Positions 1-12,100 of a DNA stretch of 48,648 nt are shown one piece after another. The notes below the pieces were generated by a model. The model was not told where the DNA came from and did not search any database. It saw only the letters and a program-made list of their open reading frames with translations. Numbering within the stretch: the stretch's first letter is position 1; each line of letters begins with the position of its first letter. Source of the stretch: Isoetes engelmannii (taxonomy: Eukaryota > Streptophyta > Lycopodiopsida > Isoetales > Isoetaceae). The stretch spans positions 1-48,648 of the forward strand of contig JAANSK020285934.1 in the NCBI GenBank assembly GCA_011763485.2, written 5' to 3'. The translations under genes and the position numbers were made by a program.

Positions 1-81
1 GATACCTGCAGATTCATGTCCAAAACTCATGTGTTAAGCACCAAATACTAGTCTTAACTGAAGAAATTGAAGAACGTGAGC

Positions 82-372
82 TCACATGCATTCATTAACA
101 TCCTTCAATTTCAAATCATCAACAAGAGGCGCCGCCTCAATCTGCATAGCTGGCAAGGAGGAAACAAGTGAATTCAAAACAGATATGCACAAGGGAAGTA
201 GAGCAGGCTTACCATATATAGGATGAAAATCTGTTCAATGTTGCCTGCAGCTATTTCGTCAAAATCACAGGACATGGGTGAAGTTGAGTCGTCTAACCTC
301 TCTTGAACTCGAATGAAAGAGTTCCGAAAGTTGGACTGTTGAATAAAGGGCATAGAGGCATAGGGATCTACC
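82..372 (-). CDS. Possible 3' terminal exons of an unidentified gene
   Basis: I do not recognise this protein. The minus strand holds an open exon from about 372 to 213 containing PYASMPFIQQSNFRNSFIRV and CDFDEIAAGNIEQIFILYM, followed by a donor GTAAGC. A 71-bp intron leads to an acceptor GCAG and a last exon 141-82 that reads IEAAPLVDDLKLKDVNECM and a stop at 84-82. Both splice phases are 0 and composition looks protein-like. The 5' edge is not resolved. Two nearby open minus-strand stretches, about 480-600 (FRLEVLESGQMSFWKRQDAF) and 980-1072 (INAELELLKAGLENSEAVLG), could be upstream exons, but a transposon-like insert separates them and a frameshift lies at the join. The gene may be broken. 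Confidence 0.35.
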
Positions 373-608
373 GCACTCCAAGCCCACAATCAAGGCTAAG
401 TTTTTTTACTCAAGATTTCCAGTGCTACGGAACAAATTTTAACTTGTTGAAGCCGTTTCCAAGATTCTCACAATGATTTAGACAAATCCACTAAGCTTTT
501 CAAATGCATCTTGTCTCTTCCAGAAGCTCATCTGCCCTGATTCCAACACTTCTAACCTAAATTCGACCTGATTAGAGTCATTTCTAGGCACTTCTATGGT
601 GCTCTTAG

Positions 609-972
609 ACTGCATTTCCATGAGGGTCCTCTGGACCCGACCTGCCCTGGGCACATGCGCCAAGTCGGGCATTTTTTGTGCCTTGTTTCCATGAACGCAG
701 CCCACCGGACTGTGTGGAAGCGGTGATTTCATCTTAGTGATTTCATTCTTGAAATTCATGATTGTGTGCAAGCGGTGATTTCATCCCAGAACACCGGCAG
801 CAGCCTGGTCCGATCGCTCAGAAGGTACCCTCCCCCTTCTAAGGTACCCTCCCCCTTCTGAGAGCCCGGGCAAATTCTGGGCCAGGTAGGCTGTGAGCAG
901 CAGGCTCATGGAAACAGGTCAGACTGCGTCCTGGCTTCCAAGTCGGGCCAATTTCAGGCTCATGGAAGCGCA
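609..972. mobile_element. Small MITE-like element with target-site repeat
   Basis: About 364 bp with short imperfect terminal inverted repeats (TGCATTTCCATGAG at the left; CTCATGGAAGCGCA at the right, 12 of 14 pairs). It is flanked by a 7-bp direct repeat, CTCTTAG, at 602-608 and 973-979. It has no coding potential. Inside are a tandem copy of a GGTACCCTCCCCCTTCT unit (842-860 is the second) and a repeated GCGGTGATTTCAT. The repeat length fits a hAT- or MULE-derived MITE; the superfamily is not settled. Confidence 0.5.
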
Positions 973-1382
973 CTCTTAGCTCCTCTTGGGCAAATCCAAA
1001 ATTACCCAACACCGCTTCAGAGTTTTCCAATCCTGCCTTCAACAACTCAAGCTCTGCATTAATGGCTCCCAATTTAAAAAAAAAAATAGCTTCTTATATC
1101 TGATGCTTAGCGATGAAGCATAAAGGATAGATGAACCGTAATAAAATAGCATGCTGGATCTTACACAGCAGAAGGTGGACGAACTCTAATATCATTACTC
1201 TCGATGCTTGCATGTTAAAGCACTATGTATTTTGTTGTGAATACAACAGAACAATACATGCATGAGCAAAACCATTAAGATAAATTACCATGTTTAATGC
1301 AAATATACTGTGCGCCCTATAAATACACCTGGTATACCCTCACACAAATACGTCGACACAATCATATGAAAACCATAGCAAA

Positions 1383-2907
1383 ATGCCCGTATACATATAT
1401 GTTTTGCACGACGAACCATTTTTTGTGATATATGCCATGAACAAATTAGGCTTTCATCCAAATCTCGTAAATCTTATTATGGGATTGAATAGGAGATCAG
1501 AATCTGCTGTTCTAATCAATGGCTCTCCTCGTCTCTTCTTTCCTCTTGCTAGAGAATTTAGACAAGGTTGTCCTCTGGCTCCTTATCTTTTCATTGTGGT
1601 TGCAGAATTGCTAACCAAAGCTATCAAATTCTATCAGAATAATGGTGAGATAACTGGTCTTAAGCTTCCTAACTCTGATGAATCTTTAAGTATTCTCCAA
1701 TATGCTGATGATGCTTTCTCTTTTCTCCACAATGACCCTGAGAATGTTAACTTCTTTCTTGATATTCTGAGTCAATTCAGTGCTGCTTCTGCTGTGTCTC
1801 TAAACTTGGCTAAGTGTGTTATCATTGGGGATATTACTGATGATTATGTTGCTGGCATCAAGGTTATTAAAACTAATGAAGCTACAAAGCTTCTGGGCAT
1901 GCCTCTTTCTCTAAATCCTAAGCTCTCTAGTCTCTGGTCTCCTATTGTTGACAAAATTCGGGCCACGCTAAACATCTACAGAAACAATCTCTCTCTAGCT
2001 GGTAGAGTTGTTATAGCAAATCAAGTGCTCATGAGTTCCCATATCTACTTTTCCACTGCTCTGGTTACTCCTAAGTTTGTTTACAAGCAGATAGAGAAGG
2101 TAATCAGAAATTTTATTTTGGAATGACAAGGATACTTTGACAAGAAAGAAAAAAGGTGGTGGTCTTGCTTCCAAGAATTTGCACAAACAGGCTCAGGCTC
2201 TGGCTGGTAAGTTTATTTGGAAAGCCTTGAATGGCTCCACTAGTGTTGCTTCAAAGGTCATTAACTATTGCCTTCTTAAAAATAGTCCCAAAGTTCACCC
2301 CTCTGTAACTCATGATTCCAAACTCGGCTTTCTGTGAACTTTCTCTTGCAGCCAACATGTCTCCTCTTATGAGAAATATACTCAAGGCCTGGAATCAGAT
2401 TCTTTCTGCTTACTCATATACTGCAATTACCAACATTCATTTATCTATGCTTCTTTTTTTGTCTCCTCTTTTTAGTGATCCTCCAGATTATATCCTTGCT
2501 CTTAAGCATCCTCAAACTTACAAAAAATGGAGGTTGCATGGCATCACAACAGTTCTTGATAATCTTCGAAATAATGGCAACTGGATAACTTGGACTGCTT
2601 TGAAGAGAAAATTAAGAGGTACTGTATCTGATAGAAAGATTTATTACCATATCATAGAAAGGTTGGGCAAAATATACCTTCTCAACCTGTGCAAAAGATT
2701 TCAGATTGGCATCTAAATAGGAAATTCCATTATAAGGTTAGTACTATCTATAATCACCTTAACAGTCATAATGGTTTTGCCAAATCAATGACCTACTGGA
2801 ACCTTGACTTTGACTCCACTAAGATCTTGATTAAGAATGTCTGGAATTCTTATACTTCCAAAAAGGTTTCCAAAAAAGGTTCTGCCCATGCCCGAAAAAC
2901 CTTCTAA
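1383..2907 (+). pseudogene. Decayed LINE ORF2: reverse transcriptase to C-terminus
   Basis: A non-LTR retrotransposon fragment. The first frame (1383-2126) shows the reverse transcriptase core: FRQGCPLAPYLFIVVAELL, the catalytic box LQYADDAFSF, and LNLAKC, KLLGMPLS and LAGRVVIANQVL downstream. After a frameshift near 2120 the thumb continues in 2137-2337 (KKKGGGLASKNLHKQAQALA), then in 2312-2716 and 2689-2907 (FHYKVSTIYNHL, LIKNVWNSYTSKKV). At least three frame changes mean it is dead. The endonuclease and the first reverse transcriptase motifs are missing, as expected of 5' truncation. No poly-A tail or target repeat could be placed. Confidence 0.88.
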
Positions 2908-3548
2908 GTGATGCAACTCATGTGTTGAGGTCCTACAGATGCATGACCTAGTGCGATGGCAAAATGATCTACTACTAGTTGACAACACCCCCCTTTCGAA
3001 GCTTATTAAAGCAATAAAGGAACAGTCATTGAGGTTGAGGCATATGCTATGAAATTCGAGTGCCAAAACCTTAAAAAAAGATCATACAAGATGATAAATC
3101 AAGTGAGAGATGGAGAACATGTTAATATTATTGCCGTTACTTTATTGCAATTACTTTCTTGCTGAAACAAGGGATTCTTAGGGTTGACAAAGTAGATCAT
3201 CGTTATTCATTATTAAATCTTCGATGTTGCAATCTTAGGGTTCTTCGTTATTAAATCCGGTTGACAAAGTAGGTTTTTTTTTGTGGATTCCGTTTGTTTC
3301 TTGGTTCCATTAAAAAAAAAATGGTTTATGCACCAGTTGATTTCTTGGTTGTTGGTTGTTTTGCACCATTACTTTGGGTACGTTTTTGTAAAACCAAAAA
3401 CAATGACCTTGGATGTGAAAAAAAGAACGAGAGAAAGAAAGAAATAAATAACCATTACTTCTGAAAAAAGCGTACATGGGAGATTTAGGTTACAGCGTGC
3501 CATACGCATTTCTTCTCTCTTTCATTCTTCGTTCTTTCAAACCGCATT
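2908..3548. other. Unassigned spacer downstream of POT1
   Basis: AT-rich DNA between the LINE fragment and the POT1 stop. No conserved protein, RNA or repeat is visible. On the minus strand the first 100-200 bases after 3549 would be the POT1 3' UTR; I see no clear AATAAA there. Confidence 0.4.
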
Positions 3549-3779
3549 TCAGCCTGGAAATGTGGTGCCAAATATCTGAAATATTCTAGATTCCCATGGA
3601 TGTAACTTATCCAAATAATAAGATTTTATACAACACTTGATCCAGGGAGGTTGGCGTGGTTTTGCATGATCACTATCGCCTGTAATTCCAAGAAGTTTGT
3701 ATACCTTCCTTTGTAATGTCCCGACAACATCATTATGTTGATGAAAATGACCAGCAGGATGCCCGTTGAAGAATTGAGT
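3549..3779 (-). CDS. POT1: POT1 exon 10 with stop
   Basis: The last 76 residues and a TGA stop at 3551-3549. It starts TQFFNGHP and holds KVYKLLGI, PPWIKCCIKSYYLDK and the ending FGTTFPG. Its acceptor lies in a 29-bp tandem duplication (see findings). Confidence 0.92.
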   Translation of the reverse strand, partial: TQFFNGHPAGHFHQHNDVVGTLQRKVYKLLGITGDSDHAKPRQPPWIKCCIKSYYLDKLHPWESRIFQIFGTTFPG

Positions 3780-6700
3780 CTGCACCAAAAACTTTTGATT
3801 AATTGAGTCTGCACAAAAAACTTTTGATTATGCAAATTCATAGCAGAACTGAAAAGAGCGAAAAGGTAAACAATAAAGAGAGAGAAAGAAAGATTCATTA
3901 TTGTCCACGGAAGAACCATCGGGTCTATGAGACTGAGAACATATAAAATTGAGGATGTGCAACAATGGTGAAAGCCTCAAGACATTAAAAAGTCTAATAA
4001 TAGAACAACTAATCAATGGAAATATTCTAGGAAGCTGATCTAATCGCCATCCTAGATGCTTTGAATTGTCTGATATCAGGATTTTTCTCTTTTTTTGAAC
4101 CCTGTCTTGTTTTCTCTTCTTCTTTTTTACGTTCTTAGAGGTTGCTAATGTATCATGAAGTTTCCTTTTGGGGTCATCCATCATTCCAGTGTAGCTTTTT
4201 GTCAAACATGAAAGAGGAAAGTAAGCTCTGTTTGCTTTAGGTCACTTTGACCGTTTCTGTTTGTGCGGAGCAAGCTCCTTAACGAATACGCATTTCTGGT
4301 TGTTGGATGTCTGAAAATAGAGTGATATCTTCCCCTTTTGAAGTAATAGGCAGGGCAGGTGAAGATGAAATGTTGTTTCCACTCCATCATGCCCAAATTG
4401 CACAAAGTACATTTCCTATCCTTCCGGCTTAGATGTTTAGCACGCCACAGCTCACTGATGAAAGGACACACTGAACTGCCCCATTGAGAATCTCATCTTA
4501 TTTGAGACATCAATGTCAAGATGGCCCAGTCTTACTATTAAACCATCAGCCAAAATGTTTAAAAACAAATTTCCATTTGGAAGACAGCTCTGTTACAAGG
4601 ATTTAACCAAGTGTTTGAAATTCAGCAAGCATTGTTACGAGGCGTTGAGGGTTTAAGGTCATACTAGACAGGAGAAAATTTTGAGACCTCTCTAATTGAG
4701 GCCATTCATCTGCTCGCAAATCCATTTCCCAAATTCGTGATCCATATCAAGCTGCAGGTTTCACCAGCATCTGGAACATCCTGAAACTCTGCATATCCTT
4801 TGGCAATCCTAGATTAGGCAGCACTTTTCAATCTAAAGGGCAAAAGAGCTCCACTCCTAGATATGTATCTGCAATTTCTACAGGCTACCACCCAAAGGAG
4901 AAAGAATACCTCCAACCCTTCCAAATCTTAGAACTATGCTGACATGTATGATGACATCACACTGCTGAGTCACTTGTTGCTGATAGTCATGTTATTCGAT
5001 GTAGTTCACTCGCTAGGAGCTAGGAGGTGCTCTTGCTTCTGTCCTTGTCTTTCCTTCATCCTTCAGAATTTCCTCAAGCTATCACCAAAAAACAATATAA
5101 CTTTAACAATTACTGAAGTCCTATGCCCCGTGTACGATCAGAACTTTCTTTATTGATTCTCATGGGCTAGATTCAGATTTATGCTCCATGACCACAAGCC
5201 ATCACCCTGAAGTTAAATCATCACATTGAATGTGACAAATATAATGTATTGGTTATAGCATAACAAAGCCACAGGTTTGCTTTTGGCTGGGGTAGTTGGG
5301 AGCTCTAGTGGTCACATGCTCCGTAACAAGCATCTGTTGGGGGGTTGTTTTTACAAAAATAGTAGAGTACGAAATACAAACTTGGACTGGTGGCCCCCAA
5401 GGATCAGACAGCACTAGCACTACGGGGTTCATGAGTATATCATTGAAACACACATGGATTGCATATCCCCAATAATATATGAATTTTCTAAACAAACAAG
5501 AACAAGTTATTACAGACCGCATCTTTTCCGTACAGGTAGGCATGGATTCGGGCAGTTGGATCCTCTAAAGTAAGTCGGACCCTGTAGGTAAATGTGCCTC
5601 TGCATTCCTCGCCAGCATTATTACCACTATCCTTGGCCTCCTTTATCTTATCACAGAAATCCATTGCCATGGAGGGCCACAATGATACCACGCGTACAAT
5701 GCAACGGAACTTGAAAGTAACCTGTAAAACAACAAAATAGCAGCCAAATCAACTACAATTCACAAACAATGCCATATTCTTAATTCTTATCTCTCTTATA
5801 TCTCTTAGGTAATATTAGGGCTCTAAACCCTTTTGCTTAGTGTGCCTCTCTTCTTTGTTTGCATCTCTTTTGCTTCCCTAATTATTTCCTGGTTTTTATA
5901 TAGATATTCCAGGCACTGATTGGTGCATTTTAAGCTGAGGTGCAGCTGACTTCTATGATGGTAACGACGTCCATTGAAGTTTTCCAGCTGCAAATAACTT
6001 TGGGTTTCGTCACTTCCATGTGCTACTATAATACCACAAACATGAAATATTGTACTACTTTCGAAATCACCGATATAAACCTATTGTAATTTCGTTTATT
6101 TCCATATATTTTGAACTCTACTTTTGGCTTTGGTCCAGATAATTGTCATGCATGCCCATCTGGGGAAAGTCTTAGAAGGATATACTTGGTGTGTCACAAG
6201 TGCTATTGTATCATCCCCAGAGTGAGCAACATCTAATCACATACAACCCTAAAACTCATATTTCAAATTGTCTACATGACACACCTGAGAAGAAGCAAGA
6301 ACTTCCCTTAGTGTTGAAGGTCTTATGTGATCAAATTCAGTCACTGTAGATAAACAAAACAACAGAAAGTATGCATCTGAAGATCTACATACATGTAGAA
6401 ACAAAGACAACAACAAAGCAGTTCTACTTTTCCACTGAGCAACTACTAGAATTGAACACACTATTGCCATTTCAAAAAAAAAGAAAGAATGATCTATTAA
6501 ATGTCTATAGGAGACCCATAGGTCCTATGTGACTGGAAATATACAGAAATATGGAGCTGCAAGGAGGATGATAGCCTCCAAGACATTAAATATTTAATCC
6601 CCAAAAACATCTGATAAAACTTCAATCAAAAAGCCCCTAGTAAGATCTTCCAATTGCTATCTCAGCTGCTCCAAAAAATGCTCTGATATCAGCATTTGCT

Positions 6701-9100
6701 TTGTTTTACCCCTACCATGTTTTCTCTTTTGAAAAGACTCTTTTGTGCTTCTGTTTTGCTGCCAGCTTATTTTCTTAGAGGTCGCCAATGTCACTCCTCT
6801 AATAGCATTCATCAATGAGGAAGAATGAAGAAATTTCCGTCTGCTTTAGAATTTTTGATTGATGCTGCTTGCATCACTGAGTTCACTCCTCCACATCTTA
6901 ACTGTTCTAGAGAACCAGCATCCCTCACTACCTTGACCAGCCAAAGCTTGTGATGAGACATAAGCCAACCAAGGGACTCGTATCTGGCGTTCTTGTGTTT
7001 CCCCAAAATGGCATAACTTATGCAAGGGCACTGATAGCCACTTTGAGCTTTAAGGGGTTAACAATAAATTCAGCGAGCACTATTTCGTGAGGCACTGAGG
7101 GTTTACTTCTGAATGCGTGATCAGGGAAGAATCAAACACACTGATGAAGGATAAACACACTGATCATTGTGAATCTTGGGAACTAGTAAGGTTATAAGGT
7201 CAGCTAAGATTTCATAATTTGCTTGTGACAGTATATTAGCTTCCAATTAATGAGCTCAAATTTGGACAGTAAGCAGACCCACACTGTCTTGGAACTATGA
7301 AAATTACCTAAACCCATGGATGGACTCCTGATCAATTGCAAACCAAATAACAGCCAAGGTATTTCCATCTATTGAATCGAACCTTTGTTGATCTTGTGAG
7401 TCCAATTTTGTGTGCTTTCCACTTACACACCTTGGAAGTAATTTATAAACCTTTTCCATGTTGGATAATTATCATCAGATAAGAATTCGAATTCGCAATT
7501 CAGTCTGCTGTTGATGGCATCTCCCAGTGATCCATACTAGAATCCATACCAGACTTTGAATGTAACGATTAAAAAACCACCTCTGCTAGTGATTTAAAGT
7601 GCGCCCAGCGGACCCTTCTGACTTCCTTTATCTGTTACTGTTTAATGGTGCCGGATCAAGCACAAAAAGAATTTGCTCTAATTCTGAATCATTGTTTGAG
7701 CACATTCCTTTTTGTGAAGAAAACATGTGTAATTAGCAGAATCTGGCCATTTCTGAACCCGTTGTAAATTGTCATGTATGTAGCTGTCTTATATTCAGAA
7801 AATGGCGTCCATATTCTGTAATGGAAGCATTTTCCTTAAGATCAGCAGAAGTTCTTAGTGTACCTGACACCTGTCTCACAAGGGAGAAGTTCTGGAACTA
7901 AAATTGGGTTATTGAGGTGGGCCTGTTCATCTCTGTCCGAGCATTGAAGTCTCCCGCCAGTAGCACATCACCAATGGAAGAAAACTCCACAATGTCCATA
8001 TATAGCTCCAGATATGAAGATTCCCTCAGCTATGTGAGAATATATATGTGTGTAGGTGGAAATAGCACACTGCAATATATAGATTTTGCAAAATGAGATC
8101 TAATAAGCTTTGGTCAAATAAACTTATCTTTGTCATCTGTTATTACAATCTTTAATACTTTTTGCCAAATCTGATGTGTAAAGCAAGCACCAAGCAGTAG
8201 CATTCAGAAGCAACCTTGTTGAACTTACATGATCTGAACCAGTACCTTTGGTTCTTTATGAAAACAGTCTGAGAACTCAGAACTGTAGAAATGCTTGCTG
8301 CAAAGCAAGACTTTAGCTTTGTGTCTGGTGCTTTAAAATAGAACTCATCAATGTTCTTTGATGCCTTACACCAAGACAAAGTCTGGACTTAGGGAGCTAA
8401 AACCATCAACGGGACATCCCAAGGTACAAATTATAACATAGGTGATCCATTTAGGTGCAACCACAAATAAAACTGTAGACGAGTGATGATGAGGCCTTTT
8501 TAATTAGGGTGAGAGTTACCCACATGGCTCATCCCCAAAAGTGGCATAAAAACACCTATCTTGACAAACAAAGAAGTAAAAGCTTAGATTACATCTTGTA
8601 GAGACCTATCAGTTCTGGCTGAACGATCACACAATTCTTCCTTCTGGAGGCACTAGGGCTCAGCTAACGGATTAAACACTGCGCCTGGGGAGTACGGTCG
8701 CAAGACTGAAACTCAAAGAAATTGACAGGGCCTGCACAAGTGGTGGAGCATGTGGTGTTATTCGATACAACGCGCAAAACCTTACCAGCCCTTGGTATGG
8801 ACCTTAACAGGTCAATTAAGACGGGTGCTGCATGGCTGTCGTCAGCTTGTGTCAACTAGTGTCAGAGATGCTTGGTTAAGACCTGTAACGAGCACAACCC
8901 TCGTTTTGTGTCGCTATCTCCGCACTCACGAAGGACTCTTAACAGGTCAATTAAGACGAGTGCTGCATGGCTGTCGTCAGCTCGTGTCAACTAGTGTTCA
9001 TGAGAAGCTTGCTTAAGTCCTGTAACGAGCACAACCCTTGTTTTGTGTCGCTCTCTCCTGCACTCACAAAGGACTCACAAAGGACTGTCTCTGATATAAT

Positions 9101-9134
<34 letters not shown>

Positions 9135-12100
9135 TCCTTATGGGCTGGGCTACACATGTGCTACAATGGCAATTAAAATTAATTAATAGGCCATGCCCCT
9201 TTGGACCTCAAGAATCACAAAAGGAAGCAAGGAAGCAAGGCTGCAAGGAGTAGTGCAAATCCAGAAAGAGTCGAGATTGTTTTCGCCGACTCGAGAACAA
9301 GTTGGAATTGCTTGTAATCGCGGATCAGCATGCCGCCACAGTAAATACGTACTCGAGCCCTGTACAGACCGGACCTAGAATGATTGGTTGGATACAGTTG
9401 CATACTCTTTCTGGCAATCCGCGGAAAAATGCTAAAAAGAGTCAGGATTGGATTGCTTTTTGCAAATCGAGAACATGAAGTTGGAATAGCTGTAATCAAG
9501 GATCAGCATGCCGCGGTAAATAAGTACTCGGATCCTATACACACTGGAGCCAGAATGATTGGTTGGGTACAATACTGCACCAAGAGCTATGTTAACTCAC
9601 TGCTACTTCAGGTGTTCCCAAAGAAATGCAGCAATCCACAGTCCTAGTGCCGGCTCGACAATAGAGTTTTTTTAACCTTCGTATTCCGGATATTAATTGG
9701 AGAAAATCTTGTTCCCAACGTTTGCGCTAAACTCATGATTCAGAATACAATATGACCACCATGGAAGCGAAAACATTGGAGTGCACTAACAGGCAAGGCA
9801 GTAGGGTAGAAAATGTTCAGTCCATGGCCTTGCCTGCCAGGCCGTAAAAAGTAGAAAAATTGGAGTGTCAATATGTTCAACCCACGGCCTGTTAGTGCAC
9901 TCTAATGCTTCACATACTACTCCAGAACGAAGAGAAAACTTGAAGGAGAGGACGGCCTTAGTACCTTTTGTGTGGAGGAATTACAGAAAGAAACACATAG
10001 ATTTCCTGAAATTAAAAGATTGTTCAGCAGCAGGTTGCAGAAGCTAGAAAGGATCTCAATAAATGGGCAGTTTACAGAGATGGCAGAGTCATTATCTGGA
10101 ACAAGAACAAGGCTTGTTAAAGGTAGATCGCAGCTTGGACTGTAATGGGAAACTGTGGAGATTGTATGGAGGTAGTTAATAAAGGTTTCAGAAACCTGAG
10201 AATTGGCTGAAGGAGGCTTTCCAATAGTCGCATGCTACTCTTGTAGTCGCAGGCTACACTTGGGAGTCTGCACATAGGGAAGTTTTGCGAAATCATGGCG
10301 TCTGTAGAAATTCTAGTGGATTGAGGTCCGTAATTTGCTATTAACATAGAATCGGGTAAGGTAATCACAAGAAAAATGCAGCTTCAGGAAGGATGCAAAG
10401 GATAAGATCTCATTACTCTTATATTAAAGGAGATTGAAAGACATGATTATCCAAATATATGGAGATAATAATGATGTGACATTGTTGCCGACGATATGAC
10501 ATTGTCACTCTAAATCTTGTAGATGGTCTATCTTCTTCTAAACATTAATAAACGTTTTTTTTTGTTTTATTCCTTATCTTTCTTTCAATTGGTCTCAATT
10601 GGATGCTGCCTAAAATGATTCAAAATAAAGCTTCAGTACCTCATGACATAATGATAGCTGCCAAACCTATGCAAGTTAAGACTGTTTCCAAGTGATCTCA
10701 TATATTGAAAGGACAGCAAAGCCTCCCTTGGTTAGCATATGTCTCCTCCCATGGTTTGGGAGGGAAAACAGGTGGTTCTCCCAAAAATCAAAGTGGCTAA
10801 CAAAATGAGCATCTTAATTGACCGCTTTCCTCCCAATATCATCCCCCTCATCTTCAAAACGACAAACACGGTTTTGAGATATGATCCGGAGCACATTTAC
10901 CTTACAGAATAACTTCAAGGAGCTGTCAACCAAGAGACAATTCTACTGAATCAAGATATGGAAGGTTGATTAAAAGAACAATGGTATAGATATCCATCTC
11001 TTGCATAATCTGAGGTTTACCCCAGGGCAAATCAGAGTTGTTTACATCGGTTAGAAATTGAGGTTGGCAGGGCGAGCACTCCACGAGAACAAAACCTGTG
11101 TCAGCTATGCAATTTCGGGGTGGCTGAATCTGAAGAAAGCTTCCTCTTCTACTGCTCAACCACTCCGCAAGAGCCCATGAACACTCCTGATCAGAAACGT
11201 TTGGCATTACGTGCCTTTGAATCCATGTAACTTAAAGAAAAGCATGCGCATCCAGAAAGAACTAAGTAAATCAGGTAAAGGTGAACAGTTCCTTTGCATC
11301 AAATAACAGCTTCCAATTAATAATAACAGGAAAAAGAGGCTAGAGTTCTTTCCAAATGCATGACTTTGCGGAAGGCCAAAAACATAGGAAAGAGGCAAGA
11401 GAGCAGCATCAAGAACAGGTCTCCTTGGAGTAAACATGATATTAGGACATACTTTAGACTAGCTAATTAAGGAAAGTTCAACAAAATGCAAATGTAAAGG
11501 CCTTTTTGTTTTTCTTTCGCACTTTTTATATGCTAGCGCTCCAAATAGTGCACTCATATAGTATGAACTGTCCTAGAGGATAGTAGGGATCTTTAGTAGG
11601 CATTAATTGTTTCTCTCTTTCTTCCTTTCTTTCATCTCCTGATCTTCGTAATGTGTGCTCGCTCAGGACTTTTGGCAACAAATCTTTTGGAAATGAACAA
11701 TGTTGTTTGCGCACCTGCTTCCTATACTCGAGTGCAATTCAAAAAGCCAATGCAAATCAGTGGCATAATAAGTGAGATTCAGTTGTTCCTCGGAAGCCTA
11801 GCTTTCATAGTACAACTAACATTTAATTATGTGTGCCATGTCAAAAGCCTCGCACATTAGCTAAGGGAAGAGGTAGTTTTTCAACCTTCCATGTGGCATA
11901 CCGCACGACAACAAACTACCTGTAAGGGACTGTAATGGTTCAGGGCACCACTGATGCAATTCCATTTCTTGAAGCAGCCTCCGTTGGTATGATCTGCAAT
12001 AGCATTACACAAACAGTGAATTGCAAATGCAACTTCGTGATATACTGCTTCTAGATGATGTTAGTACCTTTCACGATCCTCCACAGTGCTGCTTCTGTTA

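Larger units (their letters stand above)
8650..9575 (+). pseudogene. Mitochondrial small-subunit (18S) rRNA insert in POT1 intron 7
   Basis: A nuclear copy of the 3' half of plant mitochondrial rrn18, antisense to POT1. Recognisable blocks in order: the GGGGAGTACGGTCGCAAGAC region at 8696, the ATTCGATACAACGCGCAAAA block (8760s), the CTGCATGGCTGTCGTCAGC block, GGAAGGTGGAGATGACGTCA (9103) with GGGCTGGGC and CTACAATGGCAATTA, then CGGATCAGCATGCCGC (9321). The variants GGTCGCAAGACTGAAAC and CAACGCGCAAAACC point to the mitochondrial, not plastid, gene. Many substitutions, deletions and two segment duplications show it cannot function. Confidence 0.85.

Noticed and set aside
8750-9378. Open frames in the 8.7-9.4 kb region
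   Set aside because: They fall in the mitochondrial rRNA insert.
8650-9575. Plastid 16S or bacterial contamination as the source of the rRNA-like insert
   Set aside because: Diagnostic stretches (GGTCGCAAGACTGAAAC, CAACGCGCAAAACC, ATGGCAATTA) fit plant mitochondrial rRNA better, and the insert lies between correctly spliced POT1 exons.
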